A DNA stretch of 64,000 nt, from contig CAYUMU010000008.1 in the NCBI GenBank assembly GCA_964445985.1, positions 71,916 through 135,915 of the forward strand, given 5' to 3'. Numbering within the stretch: position 1 is the first letter of the stretch; each line of letters begins with the position of its first letter. Below the pieces are notes generated by a model. The model was not told the DNA's origin and did not search any database. It worked only from the letters and a program-made list of their open reading frames with translations. The position numbers were made by a program, and so were the translations under genes. Positions 16,249 to 24,804 of the stretch are shown in pieces. This stretch comes from CAYUMU01 sp964445985 (GTDB lineage Bacteria > Planctomycetota > Planctomycetia > Pirellulales > S012-138).

Positions 16249-18993
16249 ATGAGCTTCGTAACAGTCTTTACGATTCTAACGGCCTTCCTGGTGGCTACCA
16301 GCGGGGTTCAGGCTTGCGCCGCGGAAATGGCCTGGGGTTGGTGGGTTGGTTCGGCCGCCGAGGTGGCACGGCAACTCACGCCGGCCGAAACCGGCGAAGC
16401 GTCGCTGCAAAAGGTGGTATTCGCCGCCAACTTTTTCGAGGACGAAGACCTGAATTACGATGGCTGGCCCGACGGTTGGACACGACGCCGCGGGCCTCGC
16501 TATCCCCACTTTGTGGAAATGACCATTCAGAGCGATGCCGCGGGTGGGCGGTACTTTTCGGTTCAGCTCGATGGCGGCGCAGCCGCCGCATTTTCGCCGC
16601 ACGTTGCCATCGATGCCTTCCATGGTTACGTGTTGCGATTGGAACTTCGCACTCGTGACTTGAAGCGCGACGACTGTTGGGTGAATGTCATCTTTCGCAA
16701 CGCGGCCGGCCAAACCGTGGGGGAGCGGTCGAGCGAACGATTCACCGGCACGCGCCCTTGGACCGCCATCGAGTTGTCGTCGCTGATGCCGCCCCAGGGC
16801 GCGGTGGAAGCCATCGTTGGGCTGCATGTGGAGCCTCGCGAAGAGCCCGGCGACATCACCGGCGGCGCCGACTTCCGCGGGCTCGTGTTGCAGCGGTTTC
16901 CGCGGTTGGATGTCTCCACCGCCGCGCCATTTCAGTTACATCGCGTGGGTGAAAGCGTGAACGCCGCCTGCCGCGTTTGTGGTATTCTCGATGCCCCGTC
17001 GATCGCTTTCCCTGCCGCGGATACTTCGCCTCCGCTTCGTTTGCAGTGGCAATTATTCAACGTCGCCGGGCAAGAGCTCGGCCGCTTCGAGCAGCCGGTA
17101 ACCACCGCCGCTAACGGTTCGCCCGCGGGCCTGGTCGGCTCCCTGTTGAACACAAGTGCAAGCACCGAGAACACGGGAGACGCTTACACGGGGGACGCCT
17201 ACACGTGGTCGCCGGGGGTGCTCCCGCCTGGGTTCTATCGATTGCGGGCGACCCTGAGTTACCAGCAGCGCGCGATAACGCATGAAGAAACCACGCTGGC
17301 CGTGCTGGCCAAGTTGCCGCGGTCGAGCGAGGGCAACTTCTGTTGGACACTACCCAGCGCTAGCGACCGAGCCCGCCTGGCGGAACTGGAGCCGCTGCTG
17401 AGAGAAGCTGGCGTGCAGCGATTGAAAATGCCGCTCTGGCTGGATTCCAGCGACGACCGGGAATTGGATCGGATGGCGATCGCCATCCAGCGACTCGGCG
17501 GAATGGGAATCGAAGTAACCGGGTTAATGGCCGATCCGCCGGCCAGTCTTCAAGAAAAACTCGGCTGGCCCGAGCAGGTAAACGCGGTCGATCTGCTGTT
17601 CAAGCCGGTGGAAGACTGGTTTCCCAGCCTGGCGCCGACCATGGCTCGACTGGCCGTGGCCGTACCCCGTTGGCAGTTGGGGCGAGACCGCGAACGGTTC
17701 CTGGCAGAGTTCGGCGACATTGACCAGCGCGTGGAAAACATCCGGCTGGCCGCTTTGCAATGCGGAATGGTGGTGAGGCTGTCGATGGGCTGGGATTGGT
17801 TGCAACCGTTGCCAGCGACGGCCAAGCCCCCCTGGCACGCGCTGGTGTTCTCGGCATCGCCTCCCCTGGCTGCCGACGAATTGGGCAGCTACCTGAAGCG
17901 GGTGTCCACCGGCCCCACCGGTCGAGAAGTGGTGATTGAACCCCTCGATCGGCGCTACGATTTGCCAACGCGGCTGGCCGACCTGGTTCGCCGACTGGTG
18001 ACCTGCAGCGCCAGCCAAGTGCAAGCGATCGTGGTCCCCGATCCGTTCCACCACCGAGGTGGGCTTTGCACGCCGGAGGGCCTGCCCACGGAAATGTTCG
18101 TGCCTTGGCGAACGACTTCGCGCCTGCTGGCCGGCGCCAAGCACCTCGGCAGCATCACCTTGCCTGGCGGGAGCGAGAACGCGGTGTTCGTTCGGCATGG
18201 CGTGATTGTGATGGCCGTATGGAATGCCCGCCCCACGGCCGAGAACCTGTGGCTGGGCGATGAGGTCGAAGCGATCGATATCTGGGGGCAAAGAGCCACC
18301 CTCTCGGCGCAGGCCGGCGAAACGCGCTTCCAGTCGGGCCCCATTCCGATATTCCTGGTGGGGTTGGAGCCTACCGTGGCGCGAACCCGGGTCGCCCTCA
18401 CGCTCCAGCACTCCGACCTGCCGGCGGAGTTCGGGCGGCCTCACCCGAATGAAGTCAGCTTTGAAAGCTATTTCCCCGACGATGTCAGCGGGCGAGTCAC
18501 CCTGCGAGGGCCTGACCGTTGGCGCGTGCGGCCCAGCACCATCGATCTGCGGCTGGCGCCGGGTGAACGCTTTCAGGCGGCGTTCAGTACCCGCCCCCCT
18601 TTCAACGCCGAAGGCGGACGGCAGTTGTTCGCGTTTGATTTCGATGTCACGACCGACCGCCGCTATCAGTTCCGCGTCTATCGAGAAGTGAAGGTCGGCG
18701 CCGCGGGCGTGGACCTGGTGGTATTCACCTGGCTCGATGAAAACGACAACCTGGTCGTGGAGCAGCGGTTGAGCCAACAAGAGCCCTCGCCGACTCCCTT
18801 CCATTGCCAATTGATCGTGCCGCAACGGCGCATCCAAAGCCACACCGTGCGCGACGTCGGCCCCGATCCGCGGATCCACCGCTACCTGCTGCCAGGCGGC
18901 AGCCAACTGATTGGCCAGCGATTCTCCGTTCGCATTGCCGAGCAAGGCGGCCTCCAGCGAATGATGCAGTTGCCGTTTGTGGCGGAACCTTGA
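16249..18993 (+). CDS. Large exported protein with carbohydrate-binding-like N-terminus
   Basis: 914 aa with a clear signal peptide (FVTVFTILTAFLVATSGVQACAAE). Residues of about 50-200 look like a jelly-roll binding module: FAANFFEDEDLNYDGWPDGW, then YVLRLELRTRDLKRDDCWVNV and TAIELSSLMPP. A central region with LKMPLWLDSSDDRELDRMAI and GMGIEVTGLMADPP resembles a degenerate TIM-barrel glycosidase, but I cannot point to a catalytic acid pair. The C-terminal third is beta-rich. It is divergent from the isomerase gene and probably functions in extracellular sugar handling; this is inference. It converges with a small Cys/Pro-rich gene. Confidence 0.85.
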   Translation: MSFVTVFTILTAFLVATSGVQACAAEMAWGWWVGSAAEVARQLTPAETGEASLQKVVFAANFFEDEDLNYDGWPDGWTRRRGPRYPHFVEMTIQSDAAGGRYFSVQLDGGAAAAFSPHVAIDAFHGYVLRLELRTRDLKRDDCWVNVIFRNAAGQTVGERSSERFTGTRPWTAIELSSLMPPQGAVEAIVGLHVEPREEPGDITGGADFRGLVLQRFPRLDVSTAAPFQLHRVGESVNAACRVCGILDAPSIAFPAADTSPPLRLQWQLFNVAGQELGRFEQPVTTAANGSPAGLVGSLLNTSASTENTGDAYTGDAYTWSPGVLPPGFYRLRATLSYQQRAITHEETTLAVLAKLPRSSEGNFCWTLPSASDRARLAELEPLLREAGVQRLKMPLWLDSSDDRELDRMAIAIQRLGGMGIEVTGLMADPPASLQEKLGWPEQVNAVDLLFKPVEDWFPSLAPTMARLAVAVPRWQLGRDRERFLAEFGDIDQRVENIRLAALQCGMVVRLSMGWDWLQPLPATAKPPWHALVFSASPPLAADELGSYLKRVSTGPTGREVVIEPLDRRYDLPTRLADLVRRLVTCSASQVQAIVVPDPFHHRGGLCTPEGLPTEMFVPWRTTSRLLAGAKHLGSITLPGGSENAVFVRHGVIVMAVWNARPTAENLWLGDEVEAIDIWGQRATLSAQAGETRFQSGPIPIFLVGLEPTVARTRVALTLQHSDLPAEFGRPHPNEVSFESYFPDDVSGRVTLRGPDRWRVRPSTIDLRLAPGERFQAAFSTRPPFNAEGGRQLFAFDFDVTTDRRYQFRVYREVKVGAAGVDLVVFTWLDENDNLVVEQRLSQQEPSPTPFHCQLIVPQRRIQSHTVRDVGPDPRIHRYLLPGGSQLIGQRFSVRIAEQGGLQRMMQLPFVAEP

Positions 18994-19054
18994 GGGGCGG
19001 GGCTGGGGGATCGGGGCTGGGGACTGGTAGTTGGTTGCTGGGGAATTCTGGTTG

Positions 19055-19426
19055 TTAGTCGGGTGGGTAGATGGGCTGGGGCAGCGGTGGTGGCAGGTTG
19101 GCCGGGGCACGTGGAGGCGGCGTGGTTGAGTAGCCTGGGTACATTTCTGCCGGCGTCGGATACATGGCCGGCGGGGCCGACGCTGCCCACCCTTTTTGCA
19201 CCGCGCACGAACTGGTGCGTGGTTGCCAGGGGTAGCCGAATTCGCGGCGGTAGTCGTAGCAACGCCCCAGGCCGTTGCAGCCGCGGCAGCGATAGCAGTC
19301 CGGCCCACAGCCACGCTGGTAGCCATCGCCAAACAACTTCAACTCATGCCAGAGCAGTGTGGCATCTAGTTTGATGGGATGCTGCGAGGGGGCTGTCAGC
19401 GCCAGCATCAACACGGCTGCATGCAT
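19055..19426 (-). CDS. Small exported Cys- and Pro-rich protein
   Basis: 123 aa. A short hydrophobic start (AAVLMLALTAPS) suggests export. The middle has a dense cysteine cluster (CGPDCYRCRGCNGLGRC, about residues 40-56) and the C-terminal third is Pro-rich (PPPRAPANLPPPLPQP). Small secreted proteins of this style are common in planctomycetes but none has a known role. GGGAG upstream of the ATG at 19426 supports the start. The gene converges with the 914-aa gene, with 61 bp between them. That gap is filled by G-rich low-complexity sequence. Confidence 0.7.
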   Translation of the reverse strand: MHAAVLMLALTAPSQHPIKLDATLLWHELKLFGDGYQRGCGPDCYRCRGCNGLGRCYDYRREFGYPWQPRTSSCAVQKGWAASAPPAMYPTPAEMYPGYSTTPPPRAPANLPPPLPQPIYPPD

Positions 19427-19761
19427 GGGTCGGATCTCCCAGCCAAGGGAATGGATTCATTCGCACCCTTGGCAACGGTTAGAACGATAACGCGGGTAAT
19501 GACGGTATCGTCCTGCTCGCCGCTTTAAATCCACAAATTGGGCGCGGGGCCAACGCGGGGGGGGCGGCCGGGCGCGGTCGATTGCCTCACCAGCCGCCTC
19601 TTCACGACACTTTCACCCGCCAATTGCGCTCTGCGTTCGCGTTTGGCTGTGGTTCCCGCAGGGGGCAACGCTTATGATGAGAAGCTGGGGGGGCGTGCGT
19701 GGACGCAGCGCACATTCTCTGGCTGCAACGAGTTCGTCCTACGAGAGGCGCCTGGGACAGG
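19427..19761. other. Intergenic region with a possible -10 element
   Basis: 335 bp between divergent genes. TATGAT at 19673-19678 is a good -10 hexamer for the regulator gene at 19762, but I find no matching -35 at the right distance. A run of C/G-rich sequence lies around 19540-19580. No gene is supported here; a GTG at 19699 could extend the regulator by 21 residues, but those residues are not FHA-like. Confidence 0.3.
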
Positions 19762-21780
19762 ATGCTGGCATATTTGGTGATTCGTGAAGGTTCCAAGTGG
19801 ACCGATGTTTTCCGGCTGGTTCCCGGCGAGTCGGTACGGATCGGCCGCGCCCCCACCAATCAGATCGTCATCAAAGACGATCGATGCAGCCGTTCGCACG
19901 CCGAGCTCTTCTTCTCGCAGGGCGACTGGGTGCTGCGCGACCTCGGCAGCCGCAACGGCACCGCGGTGGGCGATCAAATCGTGGAGCGCGATTATCCGCT
20001 GACTCCCGGCGAGATTGTGCGCATCGGGCGTTCGCAGTTGGTGTTTGTCCACGATCTTTCCCGAGCCTTTCCCGACTCGGGGTCGGGCACCCGCGTGGGC
20101 GACGGCGGAGTGATCAACCACGAAGACGAAACGTACGATGGCATCAGCGTGCTCACCGAAGGCGAGCCCACCACGATTACCCATCGCAAGTTCTCCACCA
20201 AATTCTTTGAACCGGCCGAGCCCGACGAAAGCGGCATTCCCAAGGTGGGCCGCGCGGCAACCAAGCTCTGCCGCCTGGCCTTCGAGTTGGCCAAGTGCCC
20301 CGATCTCGAAACCATGGCCAAGCTGGCCCTCGATGGCCTGTTTGAAGGCACCCAGATCGACGCCGGCGCCGTGCTGCTGTTTTTGAAAGAGAGCGAGCAC
20401 CCCCAGTCGGGAGATCAACTACAAGTAACGGCCTCGCGCAGCGATACCGATATTCGCTACCATCGCATTTCGCCCTTCCTGGCTGCCACCGTGTTGCGGG
20501 AAGGCGAAGCGGTGCTGGCCCGAAATATCTTGGGCGACAGCACGCTGGGCACGCGCGACAGCAAAGGCGAGATTCACGCCACGAGCGTGATGTGCGCGCC
20601 GATCCGCCGCAACTTGCGGGTGTTTGGCGTGATCCATTTGTATTCCACCCACCCCGAGCGCGTGCCCGATCCCGACGATCTGGAGTTCACGCTGGCCGTG
20701 GCCGACACCGTGGCCGTGGCGATTGAAAACCTGAATCAGCGACAAGCCCTGGCCGAGAATCTCGATCAAATCTTGGGCGAAAACCAAGAGCTTCGTCAGA
20801 AGCTCGGCGTGCAAAGCGAGATTGTGGGCAAGAGCGGCGTCATCCGCCAGATCACCGAACAGATTTCCCGAGCGGCGCCCAGCAAAGCCACGGTGTTGAT
20901 TCGCGGCGAAAGCGGCGTGGGCAAAGAGCTCGTGGCGCGAGCCGTGCATTTTTCCAGCCCTCGCGCCAAGAATGTCTTCATTTGCTTGAACTGCGCCGCC
21001 CTGACCGAAAGCCTGCTGGAAAGCGAACTGTTTGGACATGAGAAGGGGGCCTTTACCGGGGCCACCGATCGCAAGATCGGCAAGTTTGAAGCCGCGCATG
21101 GCGGCACGCTCATGCTCGATGAAATTGGCGAAATGAGCCCTCACTTGCAGGCCAAGTTCCTGCGCGTGCTCGAAGGCCACCCGTTCGAACGCGTGGGCGG
21201 CAGCGAGCCCATCAAGGTCGATGTGCGGGTGATTGCCGCCACCAATCGCGATCTGGAACGCGAAGTGGAGCGGGGCAATTTCCGCCGCGACCTTTACTTT
21301 CGGTTGCGGGTGGTGGAGATCACGGTGCCCGGTCTGCGGAAGCGCCCCGAAGATATTTCGGTGCTGGCGAATTACTTCCTGGAGCGGTTCAAGGCCGAAA
21401 CAGGCCGCAAGATTCGCGGCTACACCCAAGAAGCCATGGATCAAATGATTCGCTACCGCTGGCCCGGCAATGTGCGCGAGCTCAAGAACGTGGTCGAGCG
21501 CGCGATCGTGCTTTGCGAGAAAGACACGATCGATACGGGCGACCTGATGCTATCCAAGCTGGCCACCGCGGGCGAAACCACGGAAACCAGCCCCCCTTCC
21601 AACGAGTACAGCCCCCTCTCGCTGGCCGACCTGGAACAGCGCCACATTCAAGCCACGCTGGAAGCCACCGGTTGGAACAAGAGCCAGTCGGCCAGCATCC
21701 TAGGAATTGAGCGTTCCACGCTCGACCGCAAGATTCGCCGCTACAACATCAAGCGCAATCACTCGCCGCTTTCGAGCTAA
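19762..21780 (+). CDS. Sigma54-dependent activator with FHA and GAF sensor domains
   Basis: 672 aa from the ATG at 19762. Domains in order: an FHA phosphopeptide-binding domain (RIGR at about 26-29, SRSH at about 43-46, NGT at about 65-67); a GAF-like domain (about 165-325); the AAA+ sigma54-interacting domain with Walker A GESGVGKE (about 382-389), the GAFTGA loop (about 429-434) and Walker B LMLDEIGE (about 450-457); and a Fis-type helix-turn-helix (about 624-664, TGWNKSQSASILGIERSTLDRK). It should activate sigma54 promoters when its FHA domain meets a phosphothreonine partner, which makes a Ser/Thr kinase input plausible. It converges with the L,D-transpeptidase gene. Confidence 0.95.
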   Translation: MLAYLVIREGSKWTDVFRLVPGESVRIGRAPTNQIVIKDDRCSRSHAELFFSQGDWVLRDLGSRNGTAVGDQIVERDYPLTPGEIVRIGRSQLVFVHDLSRAFPDSGSGTRVGDGGVINHEDETYDGISVLTEGEPTTITHRKFSTKFFEPAEPDESGIPKVGRAATKLCRLAFELAKCPDLETMAKLALDGLFEGTQIDAGAVLLFLKESEHPQSGDQLQVTASRSDTDIRYHRISPFLAATVLREGEAVLARNILGDSTLGTRDSKGEIHATSVMCAPIRRNLRVFGVIHLYSTHPERVPDPDDLEFTLAVADTVAVAIENLNQRQALAENLDQILGENQELRQKLGVQSEIVGKSGVIRQITEQISRAAPSKATVLIRGESGVGKELVARAVHFSSPRAKNVFICLNCAALTESLLESELFGHEKGAFTGATDRKIGKFEAAHGGTLMLDEIGEMSPHLQAKFLRVLEGHPFERVGGSEPIKVDVRVIAATNRDLEREVERGNFRRDLYFRLRVVEITVPGLRKRPEDISVLANYFLERFKAETGRKIRGYTQEAMDQMIRYRWPGNVRELKNVVERAIVLCEKDTIDTGDLMLSKLATAGETTETSPPSNEYSPLSLADLEQRHIQATLEATGWNKSQSASILGIERSTLDRKIRRYNIKRNHSPLSS

Positions 21781-21826
21781 GGCGGATTCTTGGGCGAGGA
21801 CGCCCCCGGCCACGTAATGGGATAGG

Positions 21827-21846
21827 GTACGCAGCCCTCTGCGTAC
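21827..21846. terminator. Hairpin after the sigma54 regulator gene
   Basis: GTACGCAG (21827-21834) and CTGCGTAC (21839-21846) form a perfect 8-bp stem with a CCCT loop, 46 bp past the regulator stop. There is no T-run. It shares the GTACGCA core with a second hairpin at 21937-21957. Confidence 0.5.
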
Positions 21847-21936
21847 AACCCGCGCCGTTGATCGTTTGACGGCGCCTCCCCCTTTTCCGGCAAAGGCGTG
21901 CGCAACGGTGGCGGCCTTGTGATCCTCCACCCGGAA

Positions 21937-21957
21937 GGTACGCACGGGGTGCGTACC
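21937..21957. terminator. Hairpin abutting the L,D-transpeptidase stop codon
   Basis: GGTACGCAC (21937-21945) and GTGCGTACC (21949-21957) form a perfect 9-bp stem with a three-base loop. The stem begins immediately after the stop codon of the convergent transpeptidase gene (TAG at 21958-21960 on the minus strand). Together with 21827-21846 it probably separates the two converging transcripts. Confidence 0.55.
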
Positions 21958-23148
21958 CTACCGCCGAATGATCACTTCCGAGGTGTTCTTCGAAAGAATG
22001 TCGTACACGTCGTCGGCGTCGCGCGGTTGGAGGCGGATGCAGCCTTCGCGGGCCGTGCCGCCGATCGTGGCCGGGTTGTTGGTGCTGTGGATGGCCAACT
22101 CGCCCGGTTGATCCACCTGCGTTCCCAATTCCACCAGGCGGTTGCCAAGCGGATTGTTGGGGTCGCCGCCTCGAACCTCTTGCCATCCGCCGCCCGTCTC
22201 AAAGCTGTAAGGCGGATCGTACTGCTTGCTTGTCACCACATACTTGCCTTCTTTGGCGGGCACTTCGCTGCCGATTCCAATCGGAAACCGCCCCGCGTAC
22301 CGGCCGTCGTTGAGGAATAGCGTCAGTTCGTATTTGCTCAAAACCACGTCGGCGTGGAAAGGGCCTCGAAGCACTTTGAGTTGCGAACCGGGTAAAACCT
22401 GGGCGGGGTCTTGGATGCCATTGATCTTTTCCAACAGCCGCGACGTGACACCGTAGCGGGCAGCGATGGTTTCCAAGGTTTCGCCCTGCTGCACCATGTG
22501 CGGCTGGTCGAGATAGGGAACCGGCGAGTAGACCACTTGGGCCGCCAGCCGGTCGAGCAATTCAAGCAGCACGTGCTCCCGCTCGGCGCCCAACTGGCCG
22601 CGATTGGTGTACCAGCGGGAAAGTTGCATGTGAACGTCGGCGTACTGCCCTTCATTCATTTGCTTTTGCGCCGTGGCCAGCACGGCGTCGAAGGCCGCCT
22701 GGTTGCCGCTGGCGTCGGCGCTCGGCCCCGCGTGGGGATTCGGCGCCGGGTTGGCCGGCACGGCCGCGGTGGAAACCGACTCCGGCACGACGGGACTGGC
22801 GCCCCCGGCCGGCGCAACATTGGCAGCCGCCGGATCGACCGGTTGCGTACTACTTGTTGGAGTTGCCGGCGACAGCTCGTTGCCAGCGTTGGTCGGCGGC
22901 AACGGAAATGGTTTGAACGGCGGCGGCGAGCTCATCCCCGGCTCCTCAGGTTGATGAGGGAGCGGTTGGGGTGGCAACATCGGTTCGCCAGGGGTTATAT
23001 CGACAGGGCCGGGCGGCGGGTCGGTTCCCCAGAGAGGCGGGGGTCCGCTGGCCGTATGTGTGCCGGGTCCCTTCACAATGGTGGCGTAAACGCCATAGGC
23101 GACCACGGCCATCAGACCAGTCAGGACAAACGACTTGAACAACTTCAC
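21958..23148 (-). CDS. LysM-containing L,D-transpeptidase (YkuD family)
   Basis: 396 aa from a GTG at 23148 with AAGGAGG just upstream; a longer frame to 23292 is unlikely because it would bury the membrane anchor. Residues of about 7-25 form a membrane helix, followed by a long Pro-rich linker (about 30-145), a short helical region, a LysM domain (about 217-260, MVQQGETLETIAARYGV) and a C-terminal YkuD domain. The catalytic segment carries His354 (LAIHSTNN) and Cys370 (AREGCIRL). The usual motif is SHGC, so Arg-Glu replaces Ser-His. The enzyme makes 3-3 cross-links or attaches proteins to peptidoglycan. A functional copy fits the presence of a thin peptidoglycan wall in planctomycetes. Confidence 0.92.
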   Translation of the reverse strand: MKLFKSFVLTGLMAVVAYGVYATIVKGPGTHTASGPPPLWGTDPPPGPVDITPGEPMLPPQPLPHQPEEPGMSSPPPFKPFPLPPTNAGNELSPATPTSSTQPVDPAAANVAPAGGASPVVPESVSTAAVPANPAPNPHAGPSADASGNQAAFDAVLATAQKQMNEGQYADVHMQLSRWYTNRGQLGAEREHVLLELLDRLAAQVVYSPVPYLDQPHMVQQGETLETIAARYGVTSRLLEKINGIQDPAQVLPGSQLKVLRGPFHADVVLSKYELTLFLNDGRYAGRFPIGIGSEVPAKEGKYVVTSKQYDPPYSFETGGGWQEVRGGDPNNPLGNRLVELGTQVDQPGELAIHSTNNPATIGGTAREGCIRLQPRDADDVYDILSKNTSEVIIRR

Positions 23149-23154
23149 GGCCGT

Positions 23155-23161
23155 CCTCCTT
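23155..23161 (-). promoter_or_regulatory. Ribosome binding site deciding the start at 23148
   Basis: The minus strand reads AAGGAGG, six bases ahead of the GTG at 23148. This is a full Shine-Dalgarno match and fixes the start of the transpeptidase directly before its membrane anchor. Confidence 0.8.
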
Positions 23162-23297
23162 GACGCTTTCCGTGCTTTGTGCTGCGATAATGGCCATGGG
23201 CCGGGTTCCAAAACCAGCGATCCTTCGCAGGCTTGGCACGGCCAAACGCTGTATTCCGGCCGCTTTTGGATTAGCAACCGCGGGAACAACAACTACC

Positions 23298-23528
23298 GTG
23301 TGGAACGACGACTCAGACGAACGAGAGACAGGTGACGACGAACTGGACACGATCCCGTGCCCAAGTTGCGGCGAGCAGATCTATGAAGATGCTGAGCGCT
23401 GCCCCCTGTGCGGGGATTATGTGGTCGCGGATACGAGCCCTCTGGGCGGCCGACCCACGTGGTGGATCGTGATGGGCCTGTTGGGTGTCGCGGCCGTAAT
23501 CGCGGCCATGTCCGGCGTCTTTTTCTAG
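23298..23528 (+). CDS. Small zinc-ribbon protein with C-terminal membrane helix
   Basis: 76 aa from a GTG at 23298; upstream in-frame starts (for example ATG at 23190) would overlap the control region of the divergent gene and give an implausible N-terminus. It has an acidic start, a zinc ribbon (CPSCGEQIYEDAERCPLCG, about residues 20-38) and one C-terminal membrane helix (WWIVMGLLGVAAVIAAM). The ribbon would face the cytoplasm. Function unknown; such tail-anchored ribbons recur in planctomycete genomes. No strong ribosome binding site is visible. It is divergent from the L,D-transpeptidase. Confidence 0.7.
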   Translation: MWNDDSDERETGDDELDTIPCPSCGEQIYEDAERCPLCGDYVVADTSPLGGRPTWWIVMGLLGVAAVIAAMSGVFF

Positions 23529-23766
23529 TCAAACCAATGCGGATCGTTGTCCCCAGTCAGAAAACCGCGAGCAAAATCCGTGGTGATATTACCGATTGAC
23601 CTGACTTGGGACTACGTCAATTCTTGCTATTCGTGTTGATCGGCACAGTTCTCGCGTCGGCTCAAGTCAATTCGCCAGGAACATTCCGAATAATCGCTCC
23701 CCCCGGCGCAGGCCCTCCAGACTGCCACTGCTAGCCAACCCCCGCAACCCATTCCCCAGATCAAGA

Positions 23767-24804
23767 ATGACCGAAACCGACACTTCCGCTCCGGCCGAGC
23801 TTGGCTACCGTTTTCCGGCCGAGTGGGAGCCCCACCTGGCCACCTGGCTTTCTTGGCCACACAATCGCGAGAGCTGGCCTGGAAAGTTTGCGCCGGTGCC
23901 CGGCATTTGGGCCCGCCTGGCGCGCCTGCTCGCCGAGTTCGAGCCCGTCAACATTCTGGCAGGCGGCGGCGAAGTGATGGCGGAAGCGACCTCCCTGGTG
24001 GGCGATGCCTCCCATGTAACCCTTTGGGACGTGCCCACCAACGATGCCTGGACCCGCGACCATGGTCCCATGTTCTTGCAGGCCCCCGCGGGGGCTCCCC
24101 CGGCGCTGATCGACTGGGAATACAACGCCTGGGGCGGCAAGTATCCCCCCTTCGACGACGACAATCGCGTGCCCGGCTTGCTGGCGCCGCGGCTAGGCTA
24201 TCGCCGCTTCAAGCCTGGCATTGTGCTGGAAGGGGGCGCGGTCGACGGCAATGGGCTAGGCACGATTCTCACCACCGAGGAATGCCTGCTCAATCCCAAC
24301 CGCAATCCTCACTTGGATCGCGAAGCCATTGAGGACTACCTGCGCCGCTACTGCGGCGCCCGCAAAGTGTTGTGGCTCGCGCGCGGCATTGCTGGCGACG
24401 ACACCGATGGGCATATCGACCAGCTGGCACGGTTTGTGGGGCCGCGAACGGTGCTAGCCCCGCTGGAAGACGATCCTACCGAAGACAACTTTGAGCCGCT
24501 CCGCGAAAACTTTGCCCGCCTGAAGCAAATGACGGACCAGGATGGCCAACCGTTGGAAGTGATCCCGCTGCCGATGCCACGCCCCGTTTATTTCGATGGT
24601 CAGCGGCTGCCGGCAGGCTACGCCAACTTCTACATCGCCAACGGCGTGGTGGTGGCGCCTACCTACGACGATCCGGCCGATGCCGCGGCGCTGGCCACGC
24701 TAGCTCGCTGCTTTCCCGATCGGCAAATCCGCCCCCTCCCCTCGGTCGACCTGATCCTCGGCTTGGGCGCCATCCACTGCATCACCCAGCAGCAACCTCG
24801 TTAA
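23767..24804 (+). CDS. Agmatine deiminase / peptidyl-arginine deiminase family
   Basis: 345 aa. Converts agmatine to N-carbamoylputrescine and ammonia in the standard family member, a step of polyamine synthesis. The sequence has the guanidino-group modifying signatures: WLSWPHN near residue 28, NDAWTRDHGPMF (about 92-103), GGAVDGNG, a DDTDGHIDQLARF segment holding the catalytic His, and Cys338 in GAIHCITQQQP at the C-terminus. Length is normal. No signal peptide, so cytoplasmic. A 238-bp gap precedes it, and no other polyamine gene is next to it. Distinction from bacterial peptidyl-arginine deiminases rests on short length and lack of export signal. Confidence 0.93.
   Translation: MTETDTSAPAELGYRFPAEWEPHLATWLSWPHNRESWPGKFAPVPGIWARLARLLAEFEPVNILAGGGEVMAEATSLVGDASHVTLWDVPTNDAWTRDHGPMFLQAPAGAPPALIDWEYNAWGGKYPPFDDDNRVPGLLAPRLGYRRFKPGIVLEGGAVDGNGLGTILTTEECLLNPNRNPHLDREAIEDYLRRYCGARKVLWLARGIAGDDTDGHIDQLARFVGPRTVLAPLEDDPTEDNFEPLRENFARLKQMTDQDGQPLEVIPLPMPRPVYFDGQRLPAGYANFYIANGVVVAPTYDDPADAAALATLARCFPDRQIRPLPSVDLILGLGAIHCITQQQPR

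Noticed and set aside
18994..19054. G-rich low-complexity stretch after the 914-aa gene
   Set aside because: GGGGCTGGGGA-type runs look like replication slippage; no hairpin or coding role.
17524..19332. A 602-codon minus-strand frame
   Set aside because: Opposite the 914-aa exported protein, and it runs past that gene's end through G-rich low-complexity DNA. Composition is Arg/Pro/Gln-rich with no domain.
20419..21444. A 341-codon minus-strand frame
   Set aside because: Antisense shadow of the sigma54 activator; the sense strand shows every expected motif.
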